DNA of 64,000 nucleotides from Rhodopseudomonas palustris (GTDB lineage: Bacteria; Pseudomonadota; Alphaproteobacteria; Rhizobiales; Xanthobacteraceae): contig NZ_CP041387.1 in NCBI RefSeq assembly GCF_007005445.1, positions 2,746,001-2,810,000 of the forward strand, in the 5' to 3' direction. The notes beneath the pieces are model-generated. The model saw only the letters and a list, made by a program, of their open reading frames with translations, made no database searches and was not told the DNA's origin. A program made the translations under genes and the position numbers. Positions within the stretch are counted from its first letter, which is position 1, and each line of letters opens with the position of its first letter. Below, one piece after another: positions 8,860 through 16,705 of the stretch.

Positions 8860-9747
8860 TTACTTCCGCCCCTGCTCGCGCAGGTAGTTGATGATTCCGG
8901 AAAAATCCGTGCCGCCGTGGCCGGCCTGTTCGAACGCGGCGTAGATCTCGGCGGCGTGCTGGCCGAGCGGGGTCGAGGCGCCGGCGGCCTTGGCGGCTTC
9001 CTGCGACAGCTTCAGGTCCTTCAACATCAGCGCCGCAGCGAAGCCCGGCCTGTAGCTGTTGTTGGCGGGCGACGCCGGCACCGGGCCGGGCACCGGACAA
9101 TAGCTGGTGAGCGACCAGCACTGCCCCGACGAGGTCGAGGCGACATCGAACAGCGCCTGATGCGACAGCCCGAGCTTCTCGGCCAGCGTGAACGCTTCCG
9201 ACACGCCGATCATCGAGATGCCGAGGATCATGTTGTTGCAGATCTTCGCCGCCTGGCCCGCGCCGGCGCCGCCGCAATGCACGATCTTCTTGCCCATCTT
9301 TTCGAGCACCGGCTTGGCCGCGGCGAACGCGGCTTCGCTGCCTCCGGCCATGAAGGTCAGCGTCGCGCCCTTGGCACCACCGGTGCCGCCGGAGACCGGC
9401 GCATCGACAGAGGCGATGTCGTGCTTGGCGGCGAGCGCATGCGCCTGCACGGCGCTCTCGACGTCGATGGTCGAGCAATCGATGATCAGCGCGCCCTTGG
9501 CGGCGTGCGGCAGGATCTCGTTCCACACCGCCAGCACGTGCTTGCCGGCCGGCAGCATGGTGACGATGACACTCGCGCCCTTCACCGCATCGATCGCGGT
9601 CGGCGCGATGCTGACGCCCTCGGCCTTCGCCGCCTCGCACGAGGCCGCCACCAGATCGAAGCCGGCGACCTTGTGGCCGGCCTTGGCGAGATTGCCGGCC
9701 ATCGGCCCGCCCATATTGCCGAGACCGATGAATGCGATATCCGTCAT
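8860..9747 (-). CDS. mmsB: 3-Hydroxyisobutyrate dehydrogenase
   Basis: A 295-residue NAD-dependent beta-hydroxyacid dehydrogenase that oxidises 3-hydroxyisobutyrate to methylmalonate semialdehyde in valine breakdown. The Rossmann motif GLGNMGGPM starts at residue 8, the substrate-binding DAPVSGG is at 115-121, and the catalytic Lys is Lys168 in GQAAKICNN. It follows the 3-hydroxyisobutyryl-CoA hydrolase gene after 33 bases on the same strand. The product is the substrate of MmsA encoded upstream, so the assignment is well supported by context. Confidence 0.93.
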   Translation of the reverse strand: MTDIAFIGLGNMGGPMAGNLAKAGHKVAGFDLVAASCEAAKAEGVSIAPTAIDAVKGASVIVTMLPAGKHVLAVWNEILPHAAKGALIIDCSTIDVESAVQAHALAAKHDIASVDAPVSGGTGGAKGATLTFMAGGSEAAFAAAKPVLEKMGKKIVHCGGAGAGQAAKICNNMILGISMIGVSEAFTLAEKLGLSHQALFDVASTSSGQCWSLTSYCPVPGPVPASPANNSYRPGFAAALMLKDLKLSQEAAKAAGASTPLGQHAAEIYAAFEQAGHGGTDFSGIINYLREQGRK

Positions 9748-9780
9748 GTCCCCTTCCTCCCCTTGCCTGTCCCCGGTGCT

Positions 9781-10854
9781 TCAGCCCGGAAATTTCAGTT
9801 CGTCGTCGCCGCGATCTTCAAAGTAACGCGCCACTATCTCCGGCGTCACCTCTGCGATCGTCGCAGGCCGCCATTTCGGCTGGCGGTCCTTGTCGATCAC
9901 CGCGGCGCGGACGCCCTCGACGAAATCGTCGCTGACGAACACCTGCAGCGCGGCGCGATATTCGTGCACCAGACATTCTTCCAGCGACGCCCTGTGCCGC
10001 GCGGCGCGCAGCAGCTTCAGCGTCACCTTCAGGCTGGTCGGCGATTTGATCCGCAGCGTCTTCAGCGCGGCCTGCGCGAACTCCGACGCATCGCCCTCCA
10101 GCGCGGCGACGATCTGTTCGATCGTCTCGTGCCCGAACCAGCGGTCGATGGCGGCCTGATGCAGCTCGGCCGGGCCCTTGGCCGGCTGCTCCGCAAAGCG
10201 CCCGATGATGCCGCTGACCTGCGAGGCCGATGCGCCGCTCGGCGCCTCGGTGAGTGCCTGGCGCAGCGCCGCCCAGTTGGCGGTCGGCACATAGGCGTCG
10301 GCGAACTGCGCGTGGATCGCGTCGGCACCGTTCATGATATCGCCGGTCAGCCCGAAATACGTTCCGATCTCGCCCGGCGAGCGCGTCAGCAGCCAGGTGC
10401 CGCCGACATCGGGGAAGAAGCCGATGCCGACCTCCGGCATCGCGATCTTGGTCTTGTCGGTGACGATGCGGTGGCTGCCGTGGCCGGCGATGCCGACGCC
10501 GCCGCCCATCACCAAGCCGTCCATGAACGCTACATAGGGCTTCGGATACTGCGCGATCTTGGCGTTGGTGATGTATTCCTCGCGCCAGAACACCTTGCCG
10601 AGATCGCCGCCCTCGCGCGCGCTGTTGTAGAGCCCGACGATGTCGCCGCCGGCGCACAGCCCGCGCTCGCCGGCGCCCTCGACCAGGATCAGCGCGACGT
10701 TCGGATCGGCGGCGAAGTCGTCGAGCGCGTTGTCGAGTTCGCGCGCCATCTCCAGCGTCAGCGCGTTGATCGCCTTCGGGCGATTGAGCCGGATCACACC
10801 GGCGGCGCCTTCGCGCCGGACGATCAGATCGGGTTCGGTCACGGCACCATTCAT
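9781..10854 (-). CDS. 3-Hydroxyisobutyryl-CoA hydrolase (crotonase family)
   Basis: A 357-residue crotonase-fold protein, about 100 residues longer than ordinary enoyl-CoA hydratases, as is usual for HIBYL-CoA hydrolases. GLCAGGD (65-71) and GLVMGGGVG (113-121) form the oxyanion hole, and Glu141 in [11 protein letters not shown] is the likely catalytic residue. It removes CoA from 3-hydroxyisobutyryl-CoA. Its ATG overlaps the stop of the acyl-CoA dehydrogenase gene (ATGA), showing tight coupling. The sequence alone could also fit an enoyl-CoA hydratase, but length and neighbours favour the hydrolase. Confidence 0.88.
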   Translation of the reverse strand: MNGAVTEPDLIVRREGAAGVIRLNRPKAINALTLEMARELDNALDDFAADPNVALILVEGAGERGLCAGGDIVGLYNSAREGGDLGKVFWREEYITNAKIAQYPKPYVAFMDGLVMGGGVGIAGHGSHRIVTDKTKIAMPEVGIGFFPDVGGTWLLTRSPGEIGTYFGLTGDIMNGADAIHAQFADAYVPTANWAALRQALTEAPSGASASQVSGIIGRFAEQPAKGPAELHQAAIDRWFGHETIEQIVAALEGDASEFAQAALKTLRIKSPTSLKVTLKLLRAARHRASLEECLVHEYRAALQVFVSDDFVEGVRAAVIDKDRQPKWRPATIAEVTPEIVARYFEDRGDDELKFPG

Positions 10855-12008
10855 CGATTGGCCTCGAGCAGCTTGCGCGACACGATCAGCCGCATGATTT
10901 CGTTGGTGCCTTCGAGGATCTGGTGGACGCGCAGGTCACGCACCAGTTTCTCGATGCCGTATTCGGCGAGATAGCCGTAGCCGCCATGTAGCTGCAGCGC
11001 CTCGTTGGCGACCGCAAAGCCGGCGTCGGTGGCGAAGCGCTTGGCCATCGCACACAGCTTGGTGGCGTCCGCATCCTTGCGGTCGAGCGCGGCGGCGGCG
11101 CGCCACAGCAGCGTGCGTGCGGCTTCCAATTCGGTCGCCATGTCGGCAAGCCGGAATTGCAGCGCCTGAAATTCGTCGAGCCGTTTGCCGAACGCCTTGC
11201 GCTCTTTCATGTAAGCGAGCGTCTTGTCGAGCGCGGCCTGGGCGCCGCCGAGCGAACAGGCGCCGATGTTGAGCCGGCCGCCGTCGAGCCCGGCCATCGC
11301 GATCTTGAAGCCGATACCTTCGTCGCCGAGCCGGTTGGCGACCGGCACCCGCGCGTTCTCGAAAATCACGGTGCGGGTCGGCTGCGCATTCCAGCCCATC
11401 TTGCGCTCGTTGGCGCCGAACGACAGGCCGGGCGTGTCCTTCTCGACCACCAGCGTCGAAATGCCGCCGGGGCCATCGCCGCCGGTGCGAACCATCACGA
11501 CGTACAGATCGTTGGCGCCGGCGCCGGAGATGAACTGCTTCTGGCCGTTGAGGATGTAGTGATCGCCGTCACGCACCGCGCGGGTGCGCAGCGCCGCGGC
11601 ATCCGAGCCGGAGCCGGGTTCGGTCAGGCAGTAGCTGGCGACCTGCTCCATGGTGCACAGCTTCGGCAGCCAGCACTGACGCTGGGCGTCGGAGCCGTAG
11701 CTGTCGATCATCCACGCCGCCATGTTGTGGATGGAGATGAAGGCCGAGACCGACGGACAGCCGGTCGCCAGCGCTTCGAAGATTAACGCGGCGTCGAACC
11801 GGGTCATCGCACTGCCGCCGACGTCGTCGCGAATGTAGATGCCGCCGATGCCGAGCGCCGCCGCTTCGCGGATCACGTCGAGCGGCAGGTGCTTGTCTTC
11901 ATCCCATTTCAGCGCATGCGGCGCGATCTTCTCGGCCGCGAAATCGCGCGCCATGTCACGAATGGCGCGCTGGTCTTCGTTGAGGGAAAACTGGTCAATG
12001 GCTGTCAA
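10851..12008 (-). CDS. Acyl-CoA dehydrogenase, probably isobutyryl-CoA dehydrogenase
   Basis: A 385-residue FAD-dependent acyl-CoA dehydrogenase. The FAD/substrate motif [12 protein letters not shown] is near residue 130, and the catalytic base is Glu366 in [10 protein letters not shown]. By context it converts isobutyryl-CoA to methacrylyl-CoA. The start is a TTG at 12008 whose last bases form the stop (TGA) of the PIN-toxin gene upstream. No in-frame ATG is available there. Thus the translation of a core catabolic gene appears coupled to the toxin gene. Downstream it overlaps the hydrolase gene by four bases. Confidence 0.9.
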   Translation of the reverse strand: MTAIDQFSLNEDQRAIRDMARDFAAEKIAPHALKWDEDKHLPLDVIREAAALGIGGIYIRDDVGGSAMTRFDAALIFEALATGCPSVSAFISIHNMAAWMIDSYGSDAQRQCWLPKLCTMEQVASYCLTEPGSGSDAAALRTRAVRDGDHYILNGQKQFISGAGANDLYVVMVRTGGDGPGGISTLVVEKDTPGLSFGANERKMGWNAQPTRTVIFENARVPVANRLGDEGIGFKIAMAGLDGGRLNIGACSLGGAQAALDKTLAYMKERKAFGKRLDEFQALQFRLADMATELEAARTLLWRAAAALDRKDADATKLCAMAKRFATDAGFAVANEALQLHGGYGYLAEYGIEKLVRDLRVHQILEGTNEIMRLIVSRKLLEANR

Positions 12009-12424
12009 GGCATGTCCATCTTGGCGAGGTCATGAATGGTCAGCGTCGGAATCTGTCGAGTCTTCCTGGTCAATCGGGTGTCGGCCGTGACCAGCGGGAA
12101 GCCCAGATCGAGCGCCGCTTGCAGATAGATGCAATCGTAAACAGGATGGTCGAGTTTGATCGCAAGCGCGAGGACTTTGCCCACATCGGCATCGGCAACG
12201 ATATGATCGAAAAATCCGGGAAGCTGATGCATTCGGCTGATCGCGTCGTCCGGCTGCAGCAACCCGAGCCTGCATTTCTTCCAGAGAACGTTAGCCACCT
12301 CGTCGAAGATAAATCGCGGCGCCAGCAAGTCGGCATCGGAATCGAGCAGCACATGGGCGCGCTCGCTGTCCTCCTCGGTGACGAGCCACTTCACCGCCAC
12401 GCTGGCGTCGACGAGATAGGCCAA
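12005..12424 (-). CDS. PIN-domain ribonuclease toxin (VapC-type)
   Basis: A 139-residue PIN-domain protein, likely a Mg-dependent RNase toxin. The acidic set is complete: Asp6, Glu42, Asp97 and Asp115. The start is a TTG at 12424, one base after the antitoxin stop, so it is probably translated by re-initiation. The stop is shared with the TTG start of the acyl-CoA dehydrogenase gene. The pair therefore sits inside the valine-degradation operon rather than beside it. The RNA target is unknown. Confidence 0.88.
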   Translation of the reverse strand: MAYLVDASVAVKWLVTEEDSERAHVLLDSDADLLAPRFIFDEVANVLWKKCRLGLLQPDDAISRMHQLPGFFDHIVADADVGKVLALAIKLDHPVYDCIYLQAALDLGFPLVTADTRLTRKTRQIPTLTIHDLAKMDMP

Positions 12425-12425
12425 T

Positions 12426-12653
12426 TCACATCAGCCCTTCGCGTCGTTCCTCGGCGGTCAGCGCCGGCTGAACGTCCGGATACTCGGACAGGAAGCGTCG
12501 TGACAGCGCCGCCCGCTCTGCTCGCGAGAACGGGCGGTGGCGCTCGAGGAGGTCGCGCAACTCTTCCTCGAGCGAGCGACCGTGAAGCCGCGCCCGCTCC
12601 CGGTAGATGGCAATCGTCTCCTCGGCGACATCAGGAATGACTACTTCAGCCAT
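12426..12653 (-). CDS. FitA/VapB-like ribbon-helix-helix antitoxin
   Basis: A 75-residue protein with a short N-terminal strand and two helices (MAEVVIPDVAEETI..., RLHGRSLEEELRDLLE), typical of FitA-type ribbon-helix-helix antitoxins. The acidic C-terminal tail should bind the PIN toxin encoded one base downstream. I chose the ATG at 12653 because GGAGGG lies just upstream; the in-frame ATG at 12668 has no ribosome-binding site. Only about 50 bases separate it from the mmsA stop, leaving little room for an independent promoter. Confidence 0.83.
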   Translation of the reverse strand: MAEVVIPDVAEETIAIYRERARLHGRSLEEELRDLLERHRPFSRAERAALSRRFLSEYPDVQPALTAEERREGLM

Positions 12654-12702
12654 CGTTCCCTCCATCATGCTGACGGCACGACAATCCTCTCCGAAACCTA
12701 GC

Positions 12703-14199
12703 TTACTTCATCAGCGGGATCGAAAACTCCGCACCTTCCTTGACGCCCGACGGCCAGCGCGAGGTGACGGTCTTGGTCTTGGTGTAGAACCGGATCGAAT
12801 CCGGGCCGTGCTGGTTGAGGTCGCCGAAGCCTGACTTCTTCCAGCCGCCGAACGTGTAGTAGGCGATCGGCACCGGGATCGGCACGTTGATGCCGACCAT
12901 GCCGACATTGACCTTCGCGGCGAAGTCGCGGGCGGCGTCGCCGTCGCGGGTGAAGATCGCGACGCCGTTGCCGTAGTCGTGGTCGGACGGCAGCGCCAGC
13001 GCTTCGGCGTAATCATGGGCGCGGACGACGCTCAGGACGGGGCCGAAGATCTCTTCCTTGTAGATCCGCATGTCCTTGGTGACGTTGTCGAACAGACAGC
13101 CGCCCATGTAGAAGCCGTTCTCGTAGCCCTGCATCTTGAAGCCGCGGCCGTCGACCGCGAGCGTCGCGCCCTCCTTGACGCCGATCTCGACGTAGTTCTT
13201 GACGCGCTCCAGCGCTTCCTTGGTGACCAGCGGGCCGTAGTCGGCGGTCGGATCGGTCGACGGACCGATCTTCAGCGCTTCGACGCGCGGGATCAGCTTG
13301 CTCATCAGCGCGTCCGCGGTGGCCTTGCCGACCGGCACCGCGACCGAGATCGCCATGCAGCGCTCGCCCGCAGAGCCGTAGCCGGCGCCGATCAGCGCGT
13401 CGACGGTCTGGTCGATGTCGGCATCCGGCATGATGATGGCGTGGTTCTTGGCACCGCCGAAGCACTGCGCCCGCTTGCCGGTCTGCGCCGCACGCTCGTA
13501 GATGTACTGCGCGATCGGCGACGAGCCGACGAAGCCCACCGCCTTGATGTCCGGATCGTCGAGGATGGCGTCGACCGCTTCCTTGTCGCCGTTGACGACG
13601 TTGAGGATGCCCGGCGGCAGACCGGCCTCGAGCATCAGCGCCGCCAGCGCCATCGGCACGCCGGGGTCGCGCTCGGACGGCTTCAGGATGAAAGCGTTGC
13701 CGCAGGCGATCGCCGGAGCGAACTTCCACATCGGGATCATCGCCGGGAAGTTGAACGGGGTGATGCCGGCGACGACGCCGAGCGGCTGGCGCATCGAATA
13801 GATGTCGATGCCCGGGCCGGCGCCCTCGGTGTATTCGCCCTTCATCAGATGCGGAATGCCGCAGGCGAATTCGGCGACTTCGAGGCCGCGCTGGATGTCG
13901 CCCTTGGCGTCGGGAATGGTCTTGCCGTGTTCGCGCGCGAGCAGCTCGGCGAGCTTGTCGTAATCGCGCTGCACCAATTCGAGGAACTTCATCAGCACGC
14001 GGGCGCGGCGCTGCGGGTTGGTGGCGCCCCATTCCGGCTGCGCCGCCTTGGCGTTTTCGACCGCTGCGCGGAGTTCGGCTTTGGTGGCGAGGGCGACTTT
14101 GGCCTTCACCTCGCCGGTCATCGGCTCGAACACGTCGGCGAAACGCCCCGACTTGCCCTCGACCTCTTTGCCGCCGATGAAATGCCCGACCGTGCGCAT
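12703..14199 (-). CDS. mmsA: Methylmalonate-semialdehyde dehydrogenase (CoA-acylating)
   Basis: A 498-residue aldehyde dehydrogenase that converts methylmalonate semialdehyde to propionyl-CoA in valine catabolism. Asn150 (TPFNFP) and the nucleophile Cys281 (GERCMA) are present, and the family signature FGGAKNHAI precedes them. I chose the ATG at 14199 with a strong CAGGAGGAAG ribosome-binding site; the longer frame to 14340 adds an Arg-rich stretch. It is the first gene of the valine block. The RHH/PIN pair separates it from the acyl-CoA dehydrogenase. Confidence 0.95.
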   Translation of the reverse strand: MRTVGHFIGGKEVEGKSGRFADVFEPMTGEVKAKVALATKAELRAAVENAKAAQPEWGATNPQRRARVLMKFLELVQRDYDKLAELLAREHGKTIPDAKGDIQRGLEVAEFACGIPHLMKGEYTEGAGPGIDIYSMRQPLGVVAGITPFNFPAMIPMWKFAPAIACGNAFILKPSERDPGVPMALAALMLEAGLPPGILNVVNGDKEAVDAILDDPDIKAVGFVGSSPIAQYIYERAAQTGKRAQCFGGAKNHAIIMPDADIDQTVDALIGAGYGSAGERCMAISVAVPVGKATADALMSKLIPRVEALKIGPSTDPTADYGPLVTKEALERVKNYVEIGVKEGATLAVDGRGFKMQGYENGFYMGGCLFDNVTKDMRIYKEEIFGPVLSVVRAHDYAEALALPSDHDYGNGVAIFTRDGDAARDFAAKVNVGMVGINVPIPVPIAYYTFGGWKKSGFGDLNQHGPDSIRFYTKTKTVTSRWPSGVKEGAEFSIPLMK

Positions 14200-14357
14200 G
14201 GACTTCCTCCTGAAAGGCTGTGTTCTCGTTCCCTTGAACAGAATTTTTTCAGGTTTGGGAAGGCCCCGGACGCGCGACACCTGTGCCGAAATGCCGAAGC
14301 GGCCTCGCCGCGGCATGCGGCCACCGTCGCGGCGGCGCAAGGAGCTGCAAGCCGGTT

Positions 14358-15026
14358 TCAGTCTTGCGCGGCCGACCTTGCCGCGGCCTTGGCGGCGGTT
14401 TTTCTCGGCTTGGCCGTGATCACCCGCGTCGGCTTCTTCGGCACAGTGGCGCCGGCCTCGGCGAGCGCCGCTTCGCGGCCGGCGGCAAGGATCTCGTCTG
14501 ACAATTCGCCGCTGCCGGCGATCCGCGCCAGCACCAGCGTTCCCATCATCGTCGCCAGCGTCGCCATCGCCTGCTTGCGTGCCGCCTTCGGCGGAGCATC
14601 GACATATTGCGCCGCAATCATCGCGATCATGTCGTCGAGCTTGGCGGCGAACGCCTTGCGGGTCTTCGGGCTCTCACGCGCGATCTCGGCGCCCAGCGCC
14701 GGCACTGCGCAGCCGCGGCCGGGATCATCGCGGTGGGTCGCGCTGAGATAGCCGTCCACCAGCGCGGCAAGCCGCCGCTCCGGCGGCAGCTCCTCCGCCA
14801 GCTTGCGCCAGCGTTCGGTCGAGCGGTCCATCGCGTAGCTGAACGCCTCGATCACCAGCGCCTCGCGCGAGGCGAAATGCGCGTAGAACCCGCCGTGGGT
14901 GAGGCCCGCGTCTTTCATCAGATCGGCGACGCCGATGCCGTGGGCGCCCTTTTCGCGCAGCTTCACCGACGCCCGCCGGACGATGCGGTCGTGGGTCTCC
15001 TGCTTATGTTCCTTCGAATAGCGCAT
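14358..15026 (-). CDS. TetR family transcriptional regulator with Lys/Ala-rich C-terminal tail
   Basis: A 222-residue repressor. The N-terminal helix-turn-helix (GIGVADLMKDAGLTHGGFYAHF, about residues 31-52) is typical TetR. The ligand domain follows. The last 26 or so residues are Lys/Arg/Ala-rich (PRKTAAKAAARSAA), like a histone H1 tail, which is unusual for the family. It lies just upstream of mmsA on the same strand and downstream of a thioesterase gene. A TCATATTATGA palindrome 25 bases before its start suggests autoregulation, and a related site precedes the thioesterase gene. Confidence 0.9.
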   Translation of the reverse strand: MRYSKEHKQETHDRIVRRASVKLREKGAHGIGVADLMKDAGLTHGGFYAHFASREALVIEAFSYAMDRSTERWRKLAEELPPERRLAALVDGYLSATHRDDPGRGCAVPALGAEIARESPKTRKAFAAKLDDMIAMIAAQYVDAPPKAARKQAMATLATMMGTLVLARIAGSGELSDEILAAGREAALAEAGATVPKKPTRVITAKPRKTAAKAAARSAAQD

Positions 15027-15050
15027 CGGCGATCCATGCCATGTTCAGGA

Positions 15051-15061
15051 TCATATTATGA
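15051..15061. promoter_or_regulatory. Putative TetR operator upstream of the tetR gene
   Basis: TCATATTATGA is palindromic except for the central base and lies 25-35 bases upstream of the TetR start. The same TCATATTAT core occurs in the larger palindrome upstream of the thioesterase gene (15706-15714). Shared sites at both genes suggest binding by this regulator. Confidence 0.45.
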
Positions 15062-15099
15062 CACCGAACGCGGGCGTTTGCCTCAAGTTTCGCATCGCC

Positions 15100-15675
15100 T
15101 CAGGAATCGTGCGGATGCGGCGCCGCAGCAGGCGCGCCGCCGAGCATTGCAAAAGTTGCAGTGGCGTGCACCGCCAGCTTGCCGGCGCCGTCATAGACGA
15201 AGCCCTCGGTGTAGCTCGATTGCCGGCCGAGCTTCACCACCCGCCCCTCGGCCACGATCGTGCCGGAGCGCACCGACAGCGGCCGCAGATAGCTGAGCTT
15301 CAGGTCCATCGTCACCGAGCCCTGCCCGGCCGGCTGGCGCGTCGAGATTGCGCAGCCCATCGCGGTGTCGAGCAGCGCGGCGGCGATCGCGCCGTGCAGC
15401 AGGCCCGCGGTGTTCTCCAGGCTTTGGTCCGGATCGAGCTGCATCACGATGCGGCCGGGATGCACTTCGGCCATCTTGAAGCCGATCAGCCGCGCCAGCG
15501 GCGGCGGCGGCAACCGGCCGTCGCGGATCGCCTGCATCGCCTCCAGCCCGGACATCGCCATCGCGGCGCGGGCGACCGGCCCCGGCTCCTGCCAATCGAC
15601 GGTGCGGCTGCGGCGCTGCGCGGCAGCAAACAAGCCTGTGAGATCGGGCGACGCAGCGGCATCGAGCATCGTCAT
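15100..15675 (-). CDS. PaaI-type hotdog thioesterase
   Basis: A 191-residue hotdog-fold acyl-CoA thioesterase. The segment TAGLLHGAIAAALLDTAMG (about residues 88-106) carries the HGG-type active-site region of PaaI-like thioesterases, and the C-terminal strands (VHATATFAML) are typical. There is an N-terminal extension of some 50 residues before the domain. It would release CoA from acyl-CoA, probably as an overflow or detoxifying step. It is transcribed towards the TetR gene, and a large palindrome precedes it. Confidence 0.85.
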   Translation of the reverse strand: MTMLDAAASPDLTGLFAAAQRRSRTVDWQEPGPVARAAMAMSGLEAMQAIRDGRLPPPPLARLIGFKMAEVHPGRIVMQLDPDQSLENTAGLLHGAIAAALLDTAMGCAISTRQPAGQGSVTMDLKLSYLRPLSVRSGTIVAEGRVVKLGRQSSYTEGFVYDGAGKLAVHATATFAMLGGAPAAAPHPHDS

Positions 15676-15691
15676 CAGCGGACTCCTGATT

Positions 15692-15716
15692 TTATATTAT
15701 GCTAATCATATTATAA
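15692..15716. promoter_or_regulatory. 25-bp palindrome upstream of the thioesterase gene (putative TetR operator)
   Basis: TTATATTATG (15692-15701), a five-base centre and CATATTATAA (15707-15716) form an inverted repeat matching at nine of ten positions. It sits 17-41 bases before the thioesterase ATG, a usual operator position. The TCATATTAT half is shared with the site before the tetR gene. Confidence 0.55.
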
Positions 15717-15819
15717 ACCAGAGGTCGCGGCAAGCGCGCTCGCTGGATGCAGCTTGACAGCCCCCCAGCATCGCCGGGCATGATGCCGCCTGTCCTACCC
15801 CTCGCTGACGAGATCCACC

Positions 15820-16590
15820 ATGCAGATGCTCAACACCCATTGCGGCGTCGACCGCGATTCCCGCGGCGTCGCGCGCCTCACCATCTGCAATGCCGGCAAG
15901 CTCAACATCCTGAACACCGCAGCAATCACCGATGTCCGGGACGGATTGCGGCAACTCGCGGCGGATGACAGCCTGCGCGTGCTGATCGTCGCCGGGCAGA
16001 GCGAACGCAGCATGATCGGTGGCGCCGATATCAACGAGATGGCGACTCTGGATCAGAGTTCCGCCGAGCGCTTCATCACCGGGCTTGCGGAGCTGTGCGA
16101 GGCGGTGCGCGCCGTGCCCTATCCGGTGATCGCGCGGATTCCCGGCTGGTGCCTGGGCGGCGGCCTGGAATTCGCCGCCGCCTGTGATTTCCGCGTCGCG
16201 ACGCACGATGCCAAATTCGGCATGCCCGAGGTGCGCGTCGGAATTCCGTCGGTGATCCACGCCGCCCTGCTGCCGCGGCTGATCGGCTGGGCACGGGCGC
16301 GCTATCTGGTGATGGCCGCCGAGAACATCGACGCCGACACCGCCCTGGCCTGGGGCCTGATCGACAAGATCGCACCGCCGGGCGAACTCGACGCCGCGGT
16401 CGAGCATCTGGTCGGCGCACTGCTCGCCGGCGCGCCGCAGGCAATGCGGGCACAGAAGGCGCTGATGGCGGCGTGGGAAGACATGCCGCTGCCGCAAGCG
16501 GTTGCGCATTCGGTCAAGGTGTTCGGCGGAGCGTATCTGACCGGCGAGCCGCAGTCGCTGATGGCGGATTTCATCAACCGCAAACGCTGA
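15820..16590 (+). CDS. Enoyl-CoA hydratase/isomerase family protein (crotonase)
   Basis: A 256-residue crotonase. The oxyanion-hole motifs MIGGADI (about residue 65) and GWCLGGGLE (about 108) are clear, and MPEVRVGIPS (about 132) supplies the Glu position. The length is normal for a single-domain enoyl-CoA hydratase. It is divergent from the thioesterase gene, with the TetR-like palindrome between them, and could share that control. The substrate is unknown. Confidence 0.87.
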   Translation: MQMLNTHCGVDRDSRGVARLTICNAGKLNILNTAAITDVRDGLRQLAADDSLRVLIVAGQSERSMIGGADINEMATLDQSSAERFITGLAELCEAVRAVPYPVIARIPGWCLGGGLEFAAACDFRVATHDAKFGMPEVRVGIPSVIHAALLPRLIGWARARYLVMAAENIDADTALAWGLIDKIAPPGELDAAVEHLVGALLAGAPQAMRAQKALMAAWEDMPLPQAVAHSVKVFGGAYLTGEPQSLMADFINRKR

Positions 16591-16643
16591 GCCGTTCACG
16601 CGATCTTGGGAATCCCCGAGTTGCGTTGCTGGCAACAGTTTAT

Positions 16644-16657
16644 ATGATGAGCATCAT
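16644..16657. promoter_or_regulatory. ATGATG-N2-CATCAT palindrome upstream of the MFS gene
   Basis: ATGATGAGCATCAT is palindromic apart from its two central bases and lies about 50 bases before the MFS start. A related core, GATGACCATC, lies upstream of the thiolase gene at 32426-32435. This could be the operator of a TetR-family repressor, which is not identified here. Confidence 0.4.
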
Positions 16658-16705
16658 TTCCAATGAGCCGGCCGTAGCCGGCGCGTTCGCCGACAGGATC
16701 GCCGC

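Noticed and set aside
8917..10974. 685-codon plus-strand frame opposite mmsB and its neighbours
   Set aside because: It spans three well-supported minus-strand genes, and its Arg/His/Asp-rich composition is that of a GC-driven shadow.
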